DNA from: Gammaproteobacteria bacterium RIFCSPHIGHO2_02_FULL_42_43
GTDB lineage: Bacteria; Pseudomonadota; Gammaproteobacteria; Coxiellales; Coxiellaceae
NCBI GenBank assembly: GCA_001801425.1
Contig: MGXR01000015.1
Coordinates: 23,348 to 87,347, forward strand
DNA: 64,000 nucleotides
Direction: 5' to 3'
Each line of letters begins with the position of its first letter. The stretch's first letter is position 1. A program made the position numbers and the translations under genes. The notes beneath the pieces were generated by a model that ran no database searches, was not told the origin of the DNA, and saw only the letters and a list, made by a program, of their open reading frames with translations. Below, piece after piece: positions 8,640 to 18,198 of the stretch.

Positions 8640-8770
8640 TTTATTCCGCAATTCAAACGGGCCGACAATATGGCATGATTACGATGGAACAGCATATCAC
8701 CGATTTACTCGAAGCTGGCATCATTCAACCGAAAGCAGATGCTAAGAATGAGACGGAAGAAGAATTCTGA
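8640..8770 (+). pseudogene. second copy of the pilT 3' end (orphan fragment)
   Basis: Bases 8640-8741 match 252-353 with about four substitutions. The copy then diverges but still encodes a PilT-like tail: after YSAIQTGRQYGM the frame gives an extended acidic end, TEEEF, before TGA at 8768. There is no start or upstream part, because the homology stops abruptly at an IS110 fragment. The divergent final codons show that it is not a fresh copy of bases 252-370 but another allele of the same gene end. It behaves like the displaced original 3' end expected at the far border of an island inserted in a gene tail. Confidence 0.88.
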
Positions 8771-8780
8771 TGCAAATAAT

Positions 8781-8893
8781 ATGGAACACACTCGCTACCG
8801 CTCGTGTCTGTGTCCAAAATAACTAGACGCGAGCGGTAGCGAGCGAAGTTTCACGCACTTGCTTCGCTGCGCTGCGCGCGAAATGAATTCGCG
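8781..8893. repeat. 113-bp palindromic repeat, family A, copy 1
   Basis: Identical over 113 bases to 10687-10799, in the same orientation. Internally it forms a hairpin: arm 8791-8809 pairs with 8825-8843 at 18 of 19 positions around a 15-base loop. A second small hairpin lies at its end (cgcgaa and ttcgcg arms). Partial or diverged relatives appear at 37594-37616, 55947-55961 and probably near 26485-26570 and 51906-52013. Confidence 0.95.
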
Positions 8894-8934
8894 TGTCTGT
8901 GTCCGTCGTAAACGTGTGAGATATCCCTATACGC

Positions 8935-10560
8935 TTAGTGAGTCAACGCTGCTTTTTTGGCAACATCTTCAGTCAGCCCGCGTAATTTATTTATTCCCTT
9001 TTTTTCTAAAAATAATCCTACTCGTCCAGCGCTATAATTAACAAGTGCAGCGACAACACCGATTCGCATCATTTCTAAACCTGTATTGACGAAAAACGCC
9101 GCTGTATTGCCGGATATTTTTGCCGATTGCTCCGAGCAACCAGCTTTTTGCAAAAGATTACTAATAATCATTGCAATGACTGAGTTATGTCGAAGTAATC
9201 GTTTTACCACGGGGGAAAAGCCATTTTGTGCTGCGAAAAACAGTGCTGTAACTCCAGTCTTGGATCTTAATATGGGATCTGCACCCGCTTGAAGCAATAT
9301 ATTTACTATGGCCAAGTCACCAACATATGCAGCAAGCATCAACGCAGAAAAACCTTCGTTATCCTGCGCATCAATCAAGATATTTTTTTCTTGAAGTAAT
9401 CGTTTTACGACATCAACTCTTTTTTTATGAGCAGCAAAAATTAATAGCGTTCCGCCTAATCTCGTTCTGTAATTAACATCTATATTCTGAGACAATAAAA
9501 AATTAATACCGTCTAACTTATCTTGTGAAATAAAAACTGTAGCAGGTGACCCTGCACCAGCCGACATATTAAGATCAACTTTATTTTCAATTAAATAGTT
9601 CCACAACTCCGGGACATTGTCATTACGCGCCATTCTTTGTGCCGCAATATACGGTAAATTTTCGCCATCTAATGAAAAATTTGATGGATGAATACCCCTT
9701 TGCTCTAAATAGGTCTTAATATAGGCTGCATTATTATCAGTTGATGTATGCAAATAAGCTGTCACAACGCCATACAGCTCTAGTTGTTGTTCTGTTATAT
9801 TTATTTCTAGCGTATCTAATTCAAGTGATATAAAAGAGACATCAAATGTTTTTAATGCTGCATAGTAATCAAGTAATTTTTGATCGATATGAGATCTAAT
9901 TCCATGAGGCGAATTGAATACTGTTTCAGGCAATAATGCGCGATACATAAATAAACTTTTTTCAGTTAATCGAGCAATCGCTGTTTCTTCAGGAGATTCA
10001 CAAAGAATATGTGCAAACTCCACCATTGGATCAAAACAGTTGCGCGTAATTCCAGCAAGCATATCGTTATATATAATATGATAAAAAGTGAAAGTATTTT
10101 CAGGCCCGTGTGTTATTAATGTTGAACCTACCGGAAGATGCTCAACCGCATGAATAGCGCGCCCACCGAAACAACTCCAGACGTGCACTTGCAGCCCATT
10201 CAAATTTTTATTTTTTGCAAAATGCTGAGTAATATACGTGAATAAAAGATCGGTGCTGGTAAACTTATCCTGCGTTAAAACACTTTCAGAAAGTAAGGGT
10301 AACAAGGGTATTTTAACAAAATGTTTTTTTTCATCAGTACCACGCGCACCATGTGCGTCAATATCAATACGCGTACGTGGACCGATTGCATTTTCTATCA
10401 TCCCATAATCAGAGGATGTCGTAATAATTGCTACTTTTTTACCAGCATTTTTCAACTCAGTGAATTTTTTTATAATAGGATCGTCATTAATATCGGGCCC
10501 CAGAATAAAAATAAAATCAAATGGTGTTGTATGATCTATTTCAACGGTTAAATTTCGCAT
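8935..10560 (-). CDS. ankyrin-repeat protein with possible caspase-like N-terminal domain
   Basis: A 541-aa protein. Residues ~300-460 carry ankyrin repeats (for example SALMLAAYVGDLAIVNILLQ and TALFFAAQNGFSPVVKRLL), which typically bind host or partner proteins. The N-terminal part has the two-motif arrangement of clan CD cysteine peptidases: a hydrophobic strand ending in IDAHG (His70), then, 60 residues on, VHVWSCFGG (Cys130). This is a pattern reading, not a proven fold. A hydrophobic stretch near 490-520 could insert in membrane. There is no signal peptide. The gene stands alone between identical 113-bp repeats, next to an IS110 fragment. A secreted effector or a peptidase-type toxin are both possible. 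The ankyrin call is firm, the peptidase call moderate. Confidence 0.8.
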   Translation of the reverse strand: MRNLTVEIDHTTPFDFIFILGPDINDDPIIKKFTELKNAGKKVAIITTSSDYGMIENAIGPRTRIDIDAHGARGTDEKKHFVKIPLLPLLSESVLTQDKFTSTDLLFTYITQHFAKNKNLNGLQVHVWSCFGGRAIHAVEHLPVGSTLITHGPENTFTFYHIIYNDMLAGITRNCFDPMVEFAHILCESPEETAIARLTEKSLFMYRALLPETVFNSPHGIRSHIDQKLLDYYAALKTFDVSFISLELDTLEINITEQQLELYGVVTAYLHTSTDNNAAYIKTYLEQRGIHPSNFSLDGENLPYIAAQRMARNDNVPELWNYLIENKVDLNMSAGAGSPATVFISQDKLDGINFLLSQNIDVNYRTRLGGTLLIFAAHKKRVDVVKRLLQEKNILIDAQDNEGFSALMLAAYVGDLAIVNILLQAGADPILRSKTGVTALFFAAQNGFSPVVKRLLRHNSVIAMIISNLLQKAGCSEQSAKISGNTAAFFVNTGLEMMRIGVVAALVNYSAGRVGLFLEKKGINKLRGLTEDVAKKAALTH

Positions 10561-10686
10561 ATTAAATTATCTTGATGCAATAGTGAAAATCGCAGCAAAA
10601 TTCTATCAGGAACCAGAATAAAAATGGTCTTTTTTTACCATATAATGGAACCTTAAGGTGAGTTACTTAAACAAATTAAAGCGAAA

Positions 10687-10799
10687 ATGGAACACACTCG
10701 CTACCGCTCGTGTCTGTGTCCAAAATAACTAGACGCGAGCGGTAGCGAGCGAAGTTTCACGCACTTGCTTCGCTGCGCTGCGCGCGAAATGAATTCGCG
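10687..10799. repeat. 113-bp palindromic repeat, family A, copy 2
   Basis: Perfect direct repeat of 8781-8893, lying about 125 bases upstream of the ankyrin gene start, so the two copies enclose the gene and its promoter region. It is followed by two further hairpins (10806-10839 and 10860-10882). Confidence 0.95.
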
Positions 10800-10805
10800 C
10801 TTGCA

Positions 10806-10882
10806 CTCAAGGGGGAGAACCGCGATTCCCCCTCTTGAGAATTCTCCATCGCGTAATGAGAGTTTCGCTTGCTGCGAAACTC
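10806..10882. repeat. two adjacent hairpins
   Basis: The first, 10806-10839, pairs ctcaaggggga with tccccctcttgag, with one bulge. The second, 10860-10882, is a perfect 9-bp stem gagtttcgc/gcgaaactc with a 5-base loop. Neither has a T-run, so neither reads as a classical terminator. They fall downstream of the minus-strand gene that ends at 10932. Confidence 0.7.
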
Positions 10883-10931
10883 CTGCTTGCCTGACGCGGG
10901 ACGTGACTAACATTTGAGATCGCATGGCAAT

Positions 10932-11375
10932 TTATAGGCGAAAATTTTTTTGCTCTTTTGTCAAAAAATCCTGAAGCTCATGCTGTTTTAAAAAAACCAA
11001 ATCTTTTTGAATCACTGTTGAAATTAATTTCTCAACATTTTTGTTGAGATGTTGCGTTAACTCCCCATGCGTTTTTGGCGAAGCAATCACGGTCAATTCG
11101 TTAAATTTTTGCTGCTTCCTTGCTTCATCTAACATATGACTGATTTCAACCATAAACTGATTGATTTTAATCTGCTTAGGATCTGTTTGCTGTGCGTAGG
11201 CGCCATGACCGCCACCATTGCTTTGATAACGACCCGGACCATCAGAAACCAAATCAGAATCTTTTTCACGATTTTCCGGATGATGAATTTCCTGAATCAG
11301 TGTTAACTGTTGATCTTTTTTTGAAAAAGAAAAAATTCGACATTGATTTGAGTTGAGCAGCAAAATCCAATACAT
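10932..11375 (-). CDS. host-attachment family protein
   Basis: A 147-aa protein of the family annotated as required for attachment to host cells (Host_attach, PF10116, related to baeRF nuclease-like folds). Seen here are the N-terminal strand WILLLNSNQCRIFSF, the central DGPGRYQSNGGG loop typical of the family, the middle helix MVEISHMLDEARKQQKF and ELTVIASPKTHGEL. There is no signal peptide, so its location is cytoplasmic unless exported. It starts 12 bases after cpoB and is probably read through from the tol-pal cluster. The biochemical role of the family is poorly known; the name comes from an Agrobacterium phenotype. Confidence 0.75.
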   Translation of the reverse strand: MYWILLLNSNQCRIFSFSKKDQQLTLIQEIHHPENREKDSDLVSDGPGRYQSNGGGHGAYAQQTDPKQIKINQFMVEISHMLDEARKQQKFNELTVIASPKTHGELTQHLNKNVEKLISTVIQKDLVFLKQHELQDFLTKEQKNFRL

Positions 11376-11387
11376 AATTACCCTTAA

Positions 11388-12341
11388 TTATTGCGCCAAC
11401 TGCTGTAACCGAATGCTGGCTAATTGCGCAGCTGTCGAGCCCGGATAACTTTTCTTGATTTTTATGAATTCTGCGCGCGCTTTATCTGTTTCGCCGGTCG
11501 CTGCATGAATCATCGCAATCTTTAATTGCGCGTCAGGTACTTTATTAGAGCTTGGGTATTGCGTCACAATCATTTCAAATTCTGATTGCGCTGCATCATA
11601 TTTTTGATTCATCAATGCAATTTCACCCAGCCAAAAATGCGCGTTCACTGCAAACTGACCTTTGGGATAATTCACTAAGTATTGCTTAAATGCCGCATCA
11701 GCATGATCAAAATGTTTTTGCGACAGTAACTGAAAAGCTTTGCCATAAGCACCTGCATCATCAGAAGAAACAGGAGCAAATGAAGTTTTAGCGGTGGATG
11801 AAGATATGTCTGAAGCGGCAGCGCTGGCCTGTGATTTTGAGCCAATGCGTTGCGATAAATCTTGATAAAAATCTTTTTGCTGCGTTTTCAGTGTCTCTAA
11901 TTCATGTCGCGCCACTTCCAACTTGCCTTGCAACTCCGACACTTTTTGCTGCAAATCACTCACTTGCTGTGGCAAATTCATTTGCGTTAAATTCGACATT
12001 TGTTGTTGAACATGTGACAAACGATCATCCACAGAACCACCCGTTGATTGCCATTCTTGTTGCGGAACTGCGGCAGGCGACTCGGATTGAGCGGAAGATC
12101 CAGTTGATTGAGATGCAGACGTCGGCTGCGAGGCGGGCGTTGCCGTAGTTGAAGGAGTGTTCGTCACTGGCTGCCAACCAGAATTGTCGCTGCCAGTTGT
12201 GCCGCTCGACGTGGCACTACTTGAATCCGCTTGCGCATTGGCAACATCTTGATTGATGTCAACCACCGGCGCTTCATCTGCAAACACCGCAAACGAACCA
12301 GACAACAAGCCAATCAGTAAAACTAAACCCGCCTTGTGCAT
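11388..12341 (-). CDS. cpoB: CpoB (YbgF), Tol-Pal coordinator of peptidoglycan synthesis
   Basis: Periplasmic protein coupling PBP1b activity to Tol-Pal during division. A signal peptide of ~21 aa ends in FAVFADE. A Ser/Thr/Gln-rich linker follows to about residue 100, then a trimerising coiled coil (VDDRLSHVQQQMSNL to about 165). TPR repeats close the protein (AYGKAFQLLSQKHFDHADAAF, YPKGQFAVNAHFWLGEIAL, YPSSNKVPDAQLKIA). The 317 aa are somewhat longer than in E. coli because of the linker. It follows pal, as in most gammaproteobacteria, but a ~160-bp palindromic element lies between the two. Confidence 0.92.
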   Translation of the reverse strand: MHKAGLVLLIGLLSGSFAVFADEAPVVDINQDVANAQADSSSATSSGTTGSDNSGWQPVTNTPSTTATPASQPTSASQSTGSSAQSESPAAVPQQEWQSTGGSVDDRLSHVQQQMSNLTQMNLPQQVSDLQQKVSELQGKLEVARHELETLKTQQKDFYQDLSQRIGSKSQASAAASDISSSTAKTSFAPVSSDDAGAYGKAFQLLSQKHFDHADAAFKQYLVNYPKGQFAVNAHFWLGEIALMNQKYDAAQSEFEMIVTQYPSSNKVPDAQLKIAMIHAATGETDKARAEFIKIKKSYPGSTAAQLASIRLQQLAQ

Positions 12342-12366
12342 AACGTTAGCCCTTTTGCTTTAAGAG

Positions 12367-12528
12367 TTCCCGCTGAGAATAAAATTTTCATCTTTGGATG
12401 ATCTTGAACGATAATTTATTTCGAAAATGCTCATTGACTGACGCGTCAACTGCGCTTTTCTCAACAAATTATCGTTCAATCTCATCTCAAATCTGAAAAT
12501 TTAAGTTAATCAACCCTCAGAGCGGAAA
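12367..12528. repeat. ~160-bp palindromic element, family B, copy 1
   Basis: Imperfect inverted repeat. The outer part carries ttcccgct at one end and agcggaaa at the other. Long inner arms carry acgataattt and aaattatcgt, and the apex carries ttgac/gtcaa. It abuts the pal stop codon and separates pal from cpoB. Other copies are at 50783-50943, 61717-61877 and 63021-63181. Confidence 0.9.
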
Positions 12529-13062
12529 CTACTGTTTTTGTTTATAAATAAAATTCACGCGGCGATTGAGCGCCCAAGCATGCTCATCATTACCAGCAAC
12601 TGCCGGATTTTCTTTTCCGTAGCTCACCATTTGGATCTGCGATGGACGCACGCCATCTTGTTCCATGATGCGACCAACGCTTTGATCACGTCGCCAACCC
12701 AAGCCCACATTATATTCTCGGCTGCCGCGATTGTCTGTATTTCCTTCCAACCGCACACGCGCTGCTTGGTGAGAGGCTAAATAATTCGATTGTGTTGTCA
12801 GCGCTTGCATGTCACTGGAGCTTAAACCGCTTTTATCAAAACCAAAGTAATACGTTTGATTCGAAGGTGCCTTCAAAGAATTGGTCGCAAATCCTTCGGA
12901 GTTGGTTGCATAACCCGCGCCACCTTGCATGCCATACGATTCCGCGCCTTGAGAGCCAGAACCGCTGTTTGCAGAAGACGGTTTCTTCGAGCAAGAAGTT
13001 AATGCCAAGCTGCACACTGCAAGTGCAACCACTGATAAAGTAACGATCCGTTTTTTCATCAT
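12529..13062 (-). CDS. pal: Pal, peptidoglycan-associated outer-membrane lipoprotein
   Basis: Lipoprotein that tethers the outer membrane to peptidoglycan and works with TolB. A lipobox signal peptide ends in LALTSC with the lipidated Cys near residue 24. A Ser/Gly-rich linker is followed by an OmpA-C domain: YYFGFDKSGLSS, the NTDNRGSREYNVGLGWRR peptidoglycan-binding block and SYGKENPAV. The length of 177 aa is normal. The start is one of two adjacent ATG codons, with a GAGG-type site upstream. It lies 17 bases after tolB. Confidence 0.95.
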   Translation of the reverse strand: MMKKRIVTLSVVALAVCSLALTSCSKKPSSANSGSGSQGAESYGMQGGAGYATNSEGFATNSLKAPSNQTYYFGFDKSGLSSSDMQALTTQSNYLASHQAARVRLEGNTDNRGSREYNVGLGWRRDQSVGRIMEQDGVRPSQIQMVSYGKENPAVAGNDEHAWALNRRVNFIYKQKQ

Positions 13063-13079
13063 ACAAACCTCAAATTAAT

Positions 13080-14387
13080 TTACAAATAGGGTGACCAAGA
13101 TGGATCCTGCACATCCCCCGCTTCCGAAGGCAGTCGCAACTTAACACGTCCATCCAAAGACACGAGACCCAACACCGAACGACCATCCATTCGTGTTCCG
13201 TATAATATCATTTTTCCGTTCGGCGCTACACTAGGGGAATCATCTGATCCAGAATTCGTCAGCACCGTCAGCCGCCCCGACGATAAATCTTGTTTAGCGA
13301 TATTAAAATTTCCATTGTCACGATGCATCATCACGAGCGTATGATCTTGTGGTGTCAAACACGCACGCGCATTGTAATCACCATCAAATGTCACGCGCTC
13401 AGTCTCCCCTGTTGCGAAATTATAACGATAAATTTGCAAACCACCGGCGCGATCAGAACTAAAAAATAATGTGTTACCGTTGCGAGACCACACGGGCTCA
13501 GTATTAATCGAATAATCGTTAGTAATTTGCGTTAATTTTTTGGTGGCAAGATTCATCACATAGATATTCGGATTGCCGTTTAACGTTAACACCAACGCCA
13601 TCCGATGACCATTCGGCGAAAATGCCGGCGCGCCGTTAATGCCTGGAAATCTCGATAATAATTCGCGCGCCCCCGTCGCTAAATTTTGCAAATAAATCGC
13701 GGCCTGATGATTTTCAAATGACACATATGCCAAAAAACGACCGTTTGGCATCCACGTAGGCGACATCATGGGCTCACTCGACGTTAATAATACTTGTGGA
13801 TGAAATCCATCTTGATCGGCCACTACCAGCTGATATCGCGTAGTGCCATTTTGAACGCGTTGCGCCAATACATACGCAATTTTCGTGTTAAAAATGCCGC
13901 GCACGCCCGTTAATTTTTCGTAAATTAAATCACTGATGTGATGCGCCAGTCCGCGCAACGCACTTTGCGACGCCGAAAAACTATCATTCAATAAAATAGC
14001 GGAGGCTGCGCCTTGATTCATGTTCGCATACAGATCGATGAGCTGAAATGAAACCACATAATGATCGCCCTCTTGCTGCACTCGGCCAGTCACAATGTCG
14101 CTCGCCCCTTGTTTTCGCCAATAGCTGGTATCGACAGATGATTGAATAGGAAGGAGTGCAAGCTTACCAAGCGGTTTTATTAAAAATTGTCCGCTATTCT
14201 GCAAATCCGTACTAATCACTTGTGAAATTGTTGTATTTCCCGGCACATTGTTTGCTTGATCCTGAAACGGAACAATGATGATGGGAATTGCGGCATTCAC
14301 GCCTTGCGTTAATTCGATGCGAAGCGCTGCATGCGCCGTGGAGAATAAAAACAAAAATGCAAAAAAATATTTTGAAATGGAACGCAT
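13080..14387 (-). CDS. tolB: TolB, periplasmic beta-propeller of Tol-Pal
   Basis: 435 aa. The signal peptide ends near TAHAA, followed by the N-terminal alpha/beta domain ([11 protein letters not shown]) and a six-bladed propeller with repeated [17 protein letters not shown] and [13 protein letters not shown] WD40-like blocks. TolB binds Pal and the TolA C-terminus. It lies between tolA (59 bases upstream) and pal, so the order tolA-tolB-pal-cpoB is the usual one. Confidence 0.96.
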   Translation of the reverse strand: MRSISKYFFAFLFLFSTAHAALRIELTQGVNAAIPIIIVPFQDQANNVPGNTTISQVISTDLQNSGQFLIKPLGKLALLPIQSSVDTSYWRKQGASDIVTGRVQQEGDHYVVSFQLIDLYANMNQGAASAILLNDSFSASQSALRGLAHHISDLIYEKLTGVRGIFNTKIAYVLAQRVQNGTTRYQLVVADQDGFHPQVLLTSSEPMMSPTWMPNGRFLAYVSFENHQAAIYLQNLATGARELLSRFPGINGAPAFSPNGHRMALVLTLNGNPNIYVMNLATKKLTQITNDYSINTEPVWSRNGNTLFFSSDRAGGLQIYRYNFATGETERVTFDGDYNARACLTPQDHTLVMMHRDNGNFNIAKQDLSSGRLTVLTNSGSDDSPSVAPNGKMILYGTRMDGRSVLGLVSLDGRVKLRLPSEAGDVQDPSWSPYL

Positions 14388-14446
14388 AAAAACTCCGAAT
14401 CAATTGCGTAAAATGCTACGCTTTTTTATAATGAAAACAATACCGA

Positions 14447-15217
14447 TCATCCAATATTCATATAGCCTTTCGGGCTCAACGTTAAAATCAATTGGCGAAA
14501 ATGATCAAACTGATCAGACTCTGTCGGCACAGGCAGCGGGGACGACTGCACAATCGCGGTTTTCGCTGATTGATCAAGTGCTGCATCACCACTGCTTTTC
14601 ACTAAATTTATCGATAAAATCACACCGCCTGGCGCGACACTGACTGAATAAACACATTGCAATTGATCATTCACCGTAGGAATTCTCCAATTAGATTGAA
14701 TGAGCGATAAAATTTCTGCTTTATATTTATCAATCACGCCTTGATTTTCTTGTGTTTGCACTTGCAACAATTCTTTTTTCTCACTTTGCAATTGCTGCTG
14801 CACTAATGCTTGTTGCAATTTTTTTTGCGCTGCTAATAATTTTTTTTGTTTTTCTTTTTCTGCTAATGCTTTTTGTGTTGCGGCAATTTTAGCTTGCTCA
14901 ATTCTTTGTGCTTGTAATTTTTTCAACTGAATTTCTTCTTTTATTTTCAACGCCAAAGCAATTTTCGCTTGTTTTTCTGCTACTAATTTTTCGGCTGCTT
15001 CGTGCTGCGCTTTTTCTATTGCATGCACTTGTGTGCTCACAGCAATTTCTGAAACCGCGTTAACTTGAATCACTTTCGCTGAATTTTGCAAGGCGGCTGG
15101 ATAGCGAAACTGCGTGGGCGCAAAGCTCAACACCAAAACAAGCACAAGCACCGCATGTAACGCAATGGCAGCAAACAAAGGCTTGCGATAGAAAGGTGTG
15201 TTTTTCATCATACTCAT
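14447..15217 (-). CDS. tolA: TolA, inner-membrane spanning Tol-Pal protein
   Basis: 256 aa. One membrane segment near the N-terminus (FAAIALHAVLVLVLVLSF) is followed by a long Ala/Lys/Gln/Glu-rich helix (about residues 65-165). The TolA C-terminal domain comes last (LIQSNWRIP, CVYSVSVAPGGVILSINL, SSGDAALDQSAKTAI). It transmits proton-motive energy from TolQR to TolB-Pal. tolQ and tolR are not upstream: the next gene, at 15272, is divergent and unrelated. They must be elsewhere or absent. The helical domain is short for the family. Confidence 0.93.
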   Translation of the reverse strand: MSMMKNTPFYRKPLFAAIALHAVLVLVLVLSFAPTQFRYPAALQNSAKVIQVNAVSEIAVSTQVHAIEKAQHEAAEKLVAEKQAKIALALKIKEEIQLKKLQAQRIEQAKIAATQKALAEKEKQKKLLAAQKKLQQALVQQQLQSEKKELLQVQTQENQGVIDKYKAEILSLIQSNWRIPTVNDQLQCVYSVSVAPGGVILSINLVKSSGDAALDQSAKTAIVQSSPLPVPTESDQFDHFRQLILTLSPKGYMNIG

Positions 15218-15271
15218 TGAATTTTACGCAACGTCTGTTGATAATGAAACGAGAAGCGCAAAGGAGTCAAT

Positions 15272-15724
15272 ATGCTGTCCGGTTTACTCACCTATCACCC
15301 AGTCAACACCCCGATCAGACTACTTTCCCAATGTCATCAGAAAAATCCTGAATTGCAATTTCTAGTATGTGAGAATAGCGACCCCAGTCTGCTGACCGTG
15401 TATTATATCGATACCAATGGTCTTGCGCATCAATTTGACGTGCATGAACATCCTGGAAACAATGGCTCCGTTGAAAAACTCATTATCGATTTACTGATGA
15501 CCATGCCACACGATCTGTCACACTGCCCTTACCACCCCAATCAACCCGACAAAATTACGCAGTGGTATCGAGACATTATTAAAAAGCACCAAGCTGTCTT
15601 GGACCCTGCGGAAGTTATCACCGCAATCAAACAAGTTGCTGCCGGCAAACGTGGAAGCTTCTGGAAAAGATTGATGCCCGTCACCCCGCGAGCGACGCGT
15701 CACCAGACAACTCCATCTGTCTAA
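15272..15724 (+). CDS. hypothetical protein
   Basis: A 150-aa soluble protein that I do not recognise. It has no signal peptide or membrane segment. The middle is mixed alpha/beta (FLVCENSDPSLLTVYYIDTNG, then a hydrophobic helix SVEKLIIDLLMTM) and the end is basic (RGSFWKRLMPVTPRATRH). GGAG lies eight bases before the ATG. It is divergent from tolA. A palindromic element starts 23 bases after its stop. Confidence 0.6.
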   Translation: MLSGLLTYHPVNTPIRLLSQCHQKNPELQFLVCENSDPSLLTVYYIDTNGLAHQFDVHEHPGNNGSVEKLIIDLLMTMPHDLSHCPYHPNQPDKITQWYRDIIKKHQAVLDPAEVITAIKQVAAGKRGSFWKRLMPVTPRATRHQTTPSV

Positions 15725-15747
15725 TCCTCGAAAATGTACGCGCTCTT

Positions 15748-15891
15748 AGAAGCTGTTTGGTTAAACTACTATCATGGCCATCATGCGTTGATTTTTTGCG
15801 CTCCGATGCTCATTTACTGAAATGTAATGCGCTTCGGTGCTCAAAAATCAACGCATTCTGGCGCATGCTAGCGTTTAACCAAACAGCTTCT
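15748..15891. repeat. ~145-bp palindromic element, family C, copy 1
   Basis: The ends are agaagctgtt and aacagcttct in inverted orientation, with pairing along almost the whole length (for example gcgttgattttt against aaaaatcaacgc). A second copy in the same orientation is at 18199-18344; the two flank groESL. Confidence 0.92.
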
Positions 15892-15924
15892 TAGCTTCGT
15901 CGAGTAATCTATTACATCAACTGG

Positions 15925-15954
15925 TTGACAGTTCTCGTTGATCGGAGGTAGGAT
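15925..15954 (+). promoter_or_regulatory. candidate sigma70 promoter of a small RNA
   Basis: Perfect TTGACA at 15925-15930, an 18-base spacer and TAGGAT at 15949-15954. No ORF follows, but a strong terminator lies about 90 bases downstream. Confidence 0.35.
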
Positions 15955-15960
15955 TGTCTG

Positions 15961-16068
15961 TACATCAACCGACATTGATATCTTGAAAGCCCTAAGCCCC
16001 TCGACGATGCTAATATGCATTTTCTGCTTAGGCGAATAAAAACCCCGCGAAAGCGGGGTTTTTTTTGA
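15961..16068 (+). ncRNA. candidate small RNA between promoter and terminator
   Basis: About 105 bases with no coding frame. CCTAAGC in the segment gccctaagc can pair with GCTTAGG in gcttaggcg upstream of the terminator hairpin, so the transcript would have at least two stems. I could not match it to 6S, 4.5S, tmRNA or another known RNA. The terminator may simply serve groEL on the other strand; the + strand orientation rests on the promoter and on the T-run after the hairpin. Confidence 0.3.
16041..16066. terminator. rho-independent terminator, likely bidirectional
   Basis: Stem aaccccgc/gcggggtt with a gaaa loop, followed by a T-run on the + strand and preceded by an A-run (a T-run on the minus strand). 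On the minus strand it lies 31 bases after the groEL stop. Confidence 0.9.
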
Positions 16069-16096
16069 GACATGTTTTTCTCTGAGTTGCGCAGGC

Positions 16097-17770
<1,674 letters not shown>

Positions 17771-17776
17771 TTATTT

Positions 17777-18067
17777 TTACTTTTCGATAATTCCCATGAT
17801 GTCTTCTTCGCGCATCACGATGAGTTCTTGGCCTTCAATTTTGATTTCGGTGCCAGAATATTTTCCAAACACCACGGTGTCGCCTTTTTTAACAGCCAAC
17901 GGTACTACTTTTCCGTCCGTCAACATTTTTCCAGCGCCAATTGCCATCACGGTACCGCGGACTGGTTTTTCCGCTGCGGTATCTGGGATAACAATGCCAC
18001 CGGCAGATGTACGTTCTTCATCTAATCGCTTGATTACCACGCGATCGTGTAATGGTCTAATATTCAC
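17777..18067 (-). CDS. groES: GroES co-chaperonin
   Basis: 96 aa, full length. It begins with [13 protein letters not shown] and has the mobile loop ([15 protein letters not shown]) that docks on GroEL. The roof region ([22 protein letters not shown]) and the conserved C-terminal EDIMGIIE follow. It is the first gene of groESL, with AGGAGA before the GTG or ATG start and a heat-shock-type promoter upstream. Confidence 0.99.
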   Translation of the reverse strand: MNIRPLHDRVVIKRLDEERTSAGGIVIPDTAAEKPVRGTVMAIGAGKMLTDGKVVPLAVKKGDTVVFGKYSGTEIKIEGQELIVMREEDIMGIIEK

Positions 18068-18149
18068 TTTTCTATCTCCTCAACTTAAAAATAATGCCAA
18101 ATGGGTTCGGGGTCACAAGCATACTCGCTAATGCACCCGATGAGCAAGA

Positions 18150-18177
18150 AGTATGGGCGGTTTATAAAAATTCAAGC
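18150..18177 (-). promoter_or_regulatory. sigma32-type heat-shock promoter of groESL
   Basis: On the minus strand CTTGAA (plus 18171-18176) is followed by 14 bases and CCCATA. This agrees with the sigma32 pattern CTTGAAA...CCCCATNT. It lies about 85 bases upstream of groES, between the gene and repeat family C copy 2. Confidence 0.6.
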
Positions 18178-18198
18178 GGCGCTTCAAGAAAATCGCTC

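Noticed and set aside
8640..8695. Transposase reading frame extended to 8695
   Set aside because: This part is antisense of the pilT fragment and has no transposase similarity.
8781..10882. CRISPR array
   Set aside because: Repeats are two long copies and different hairpins, without regular short repeats and unique spacers; no cas gene.
10701..10925. 74-codon minus-strand ORF upstream of the host-attachment gene
   Set aside because: Consists of palindromic repeat sequence; no coding signal.
12836..13066. Alternative minus-strand frame over pal
   Set aside because: Shadow of pal, which has a complete lipobox and OmpA-C domain.
15725..16096. 6S, 4.5S or tmRNA gene downstream of groEL
   Set aside because: Length, stems and conserved boxes of these RNAs are not seen; kept only as an unspecified candidate small RNA.
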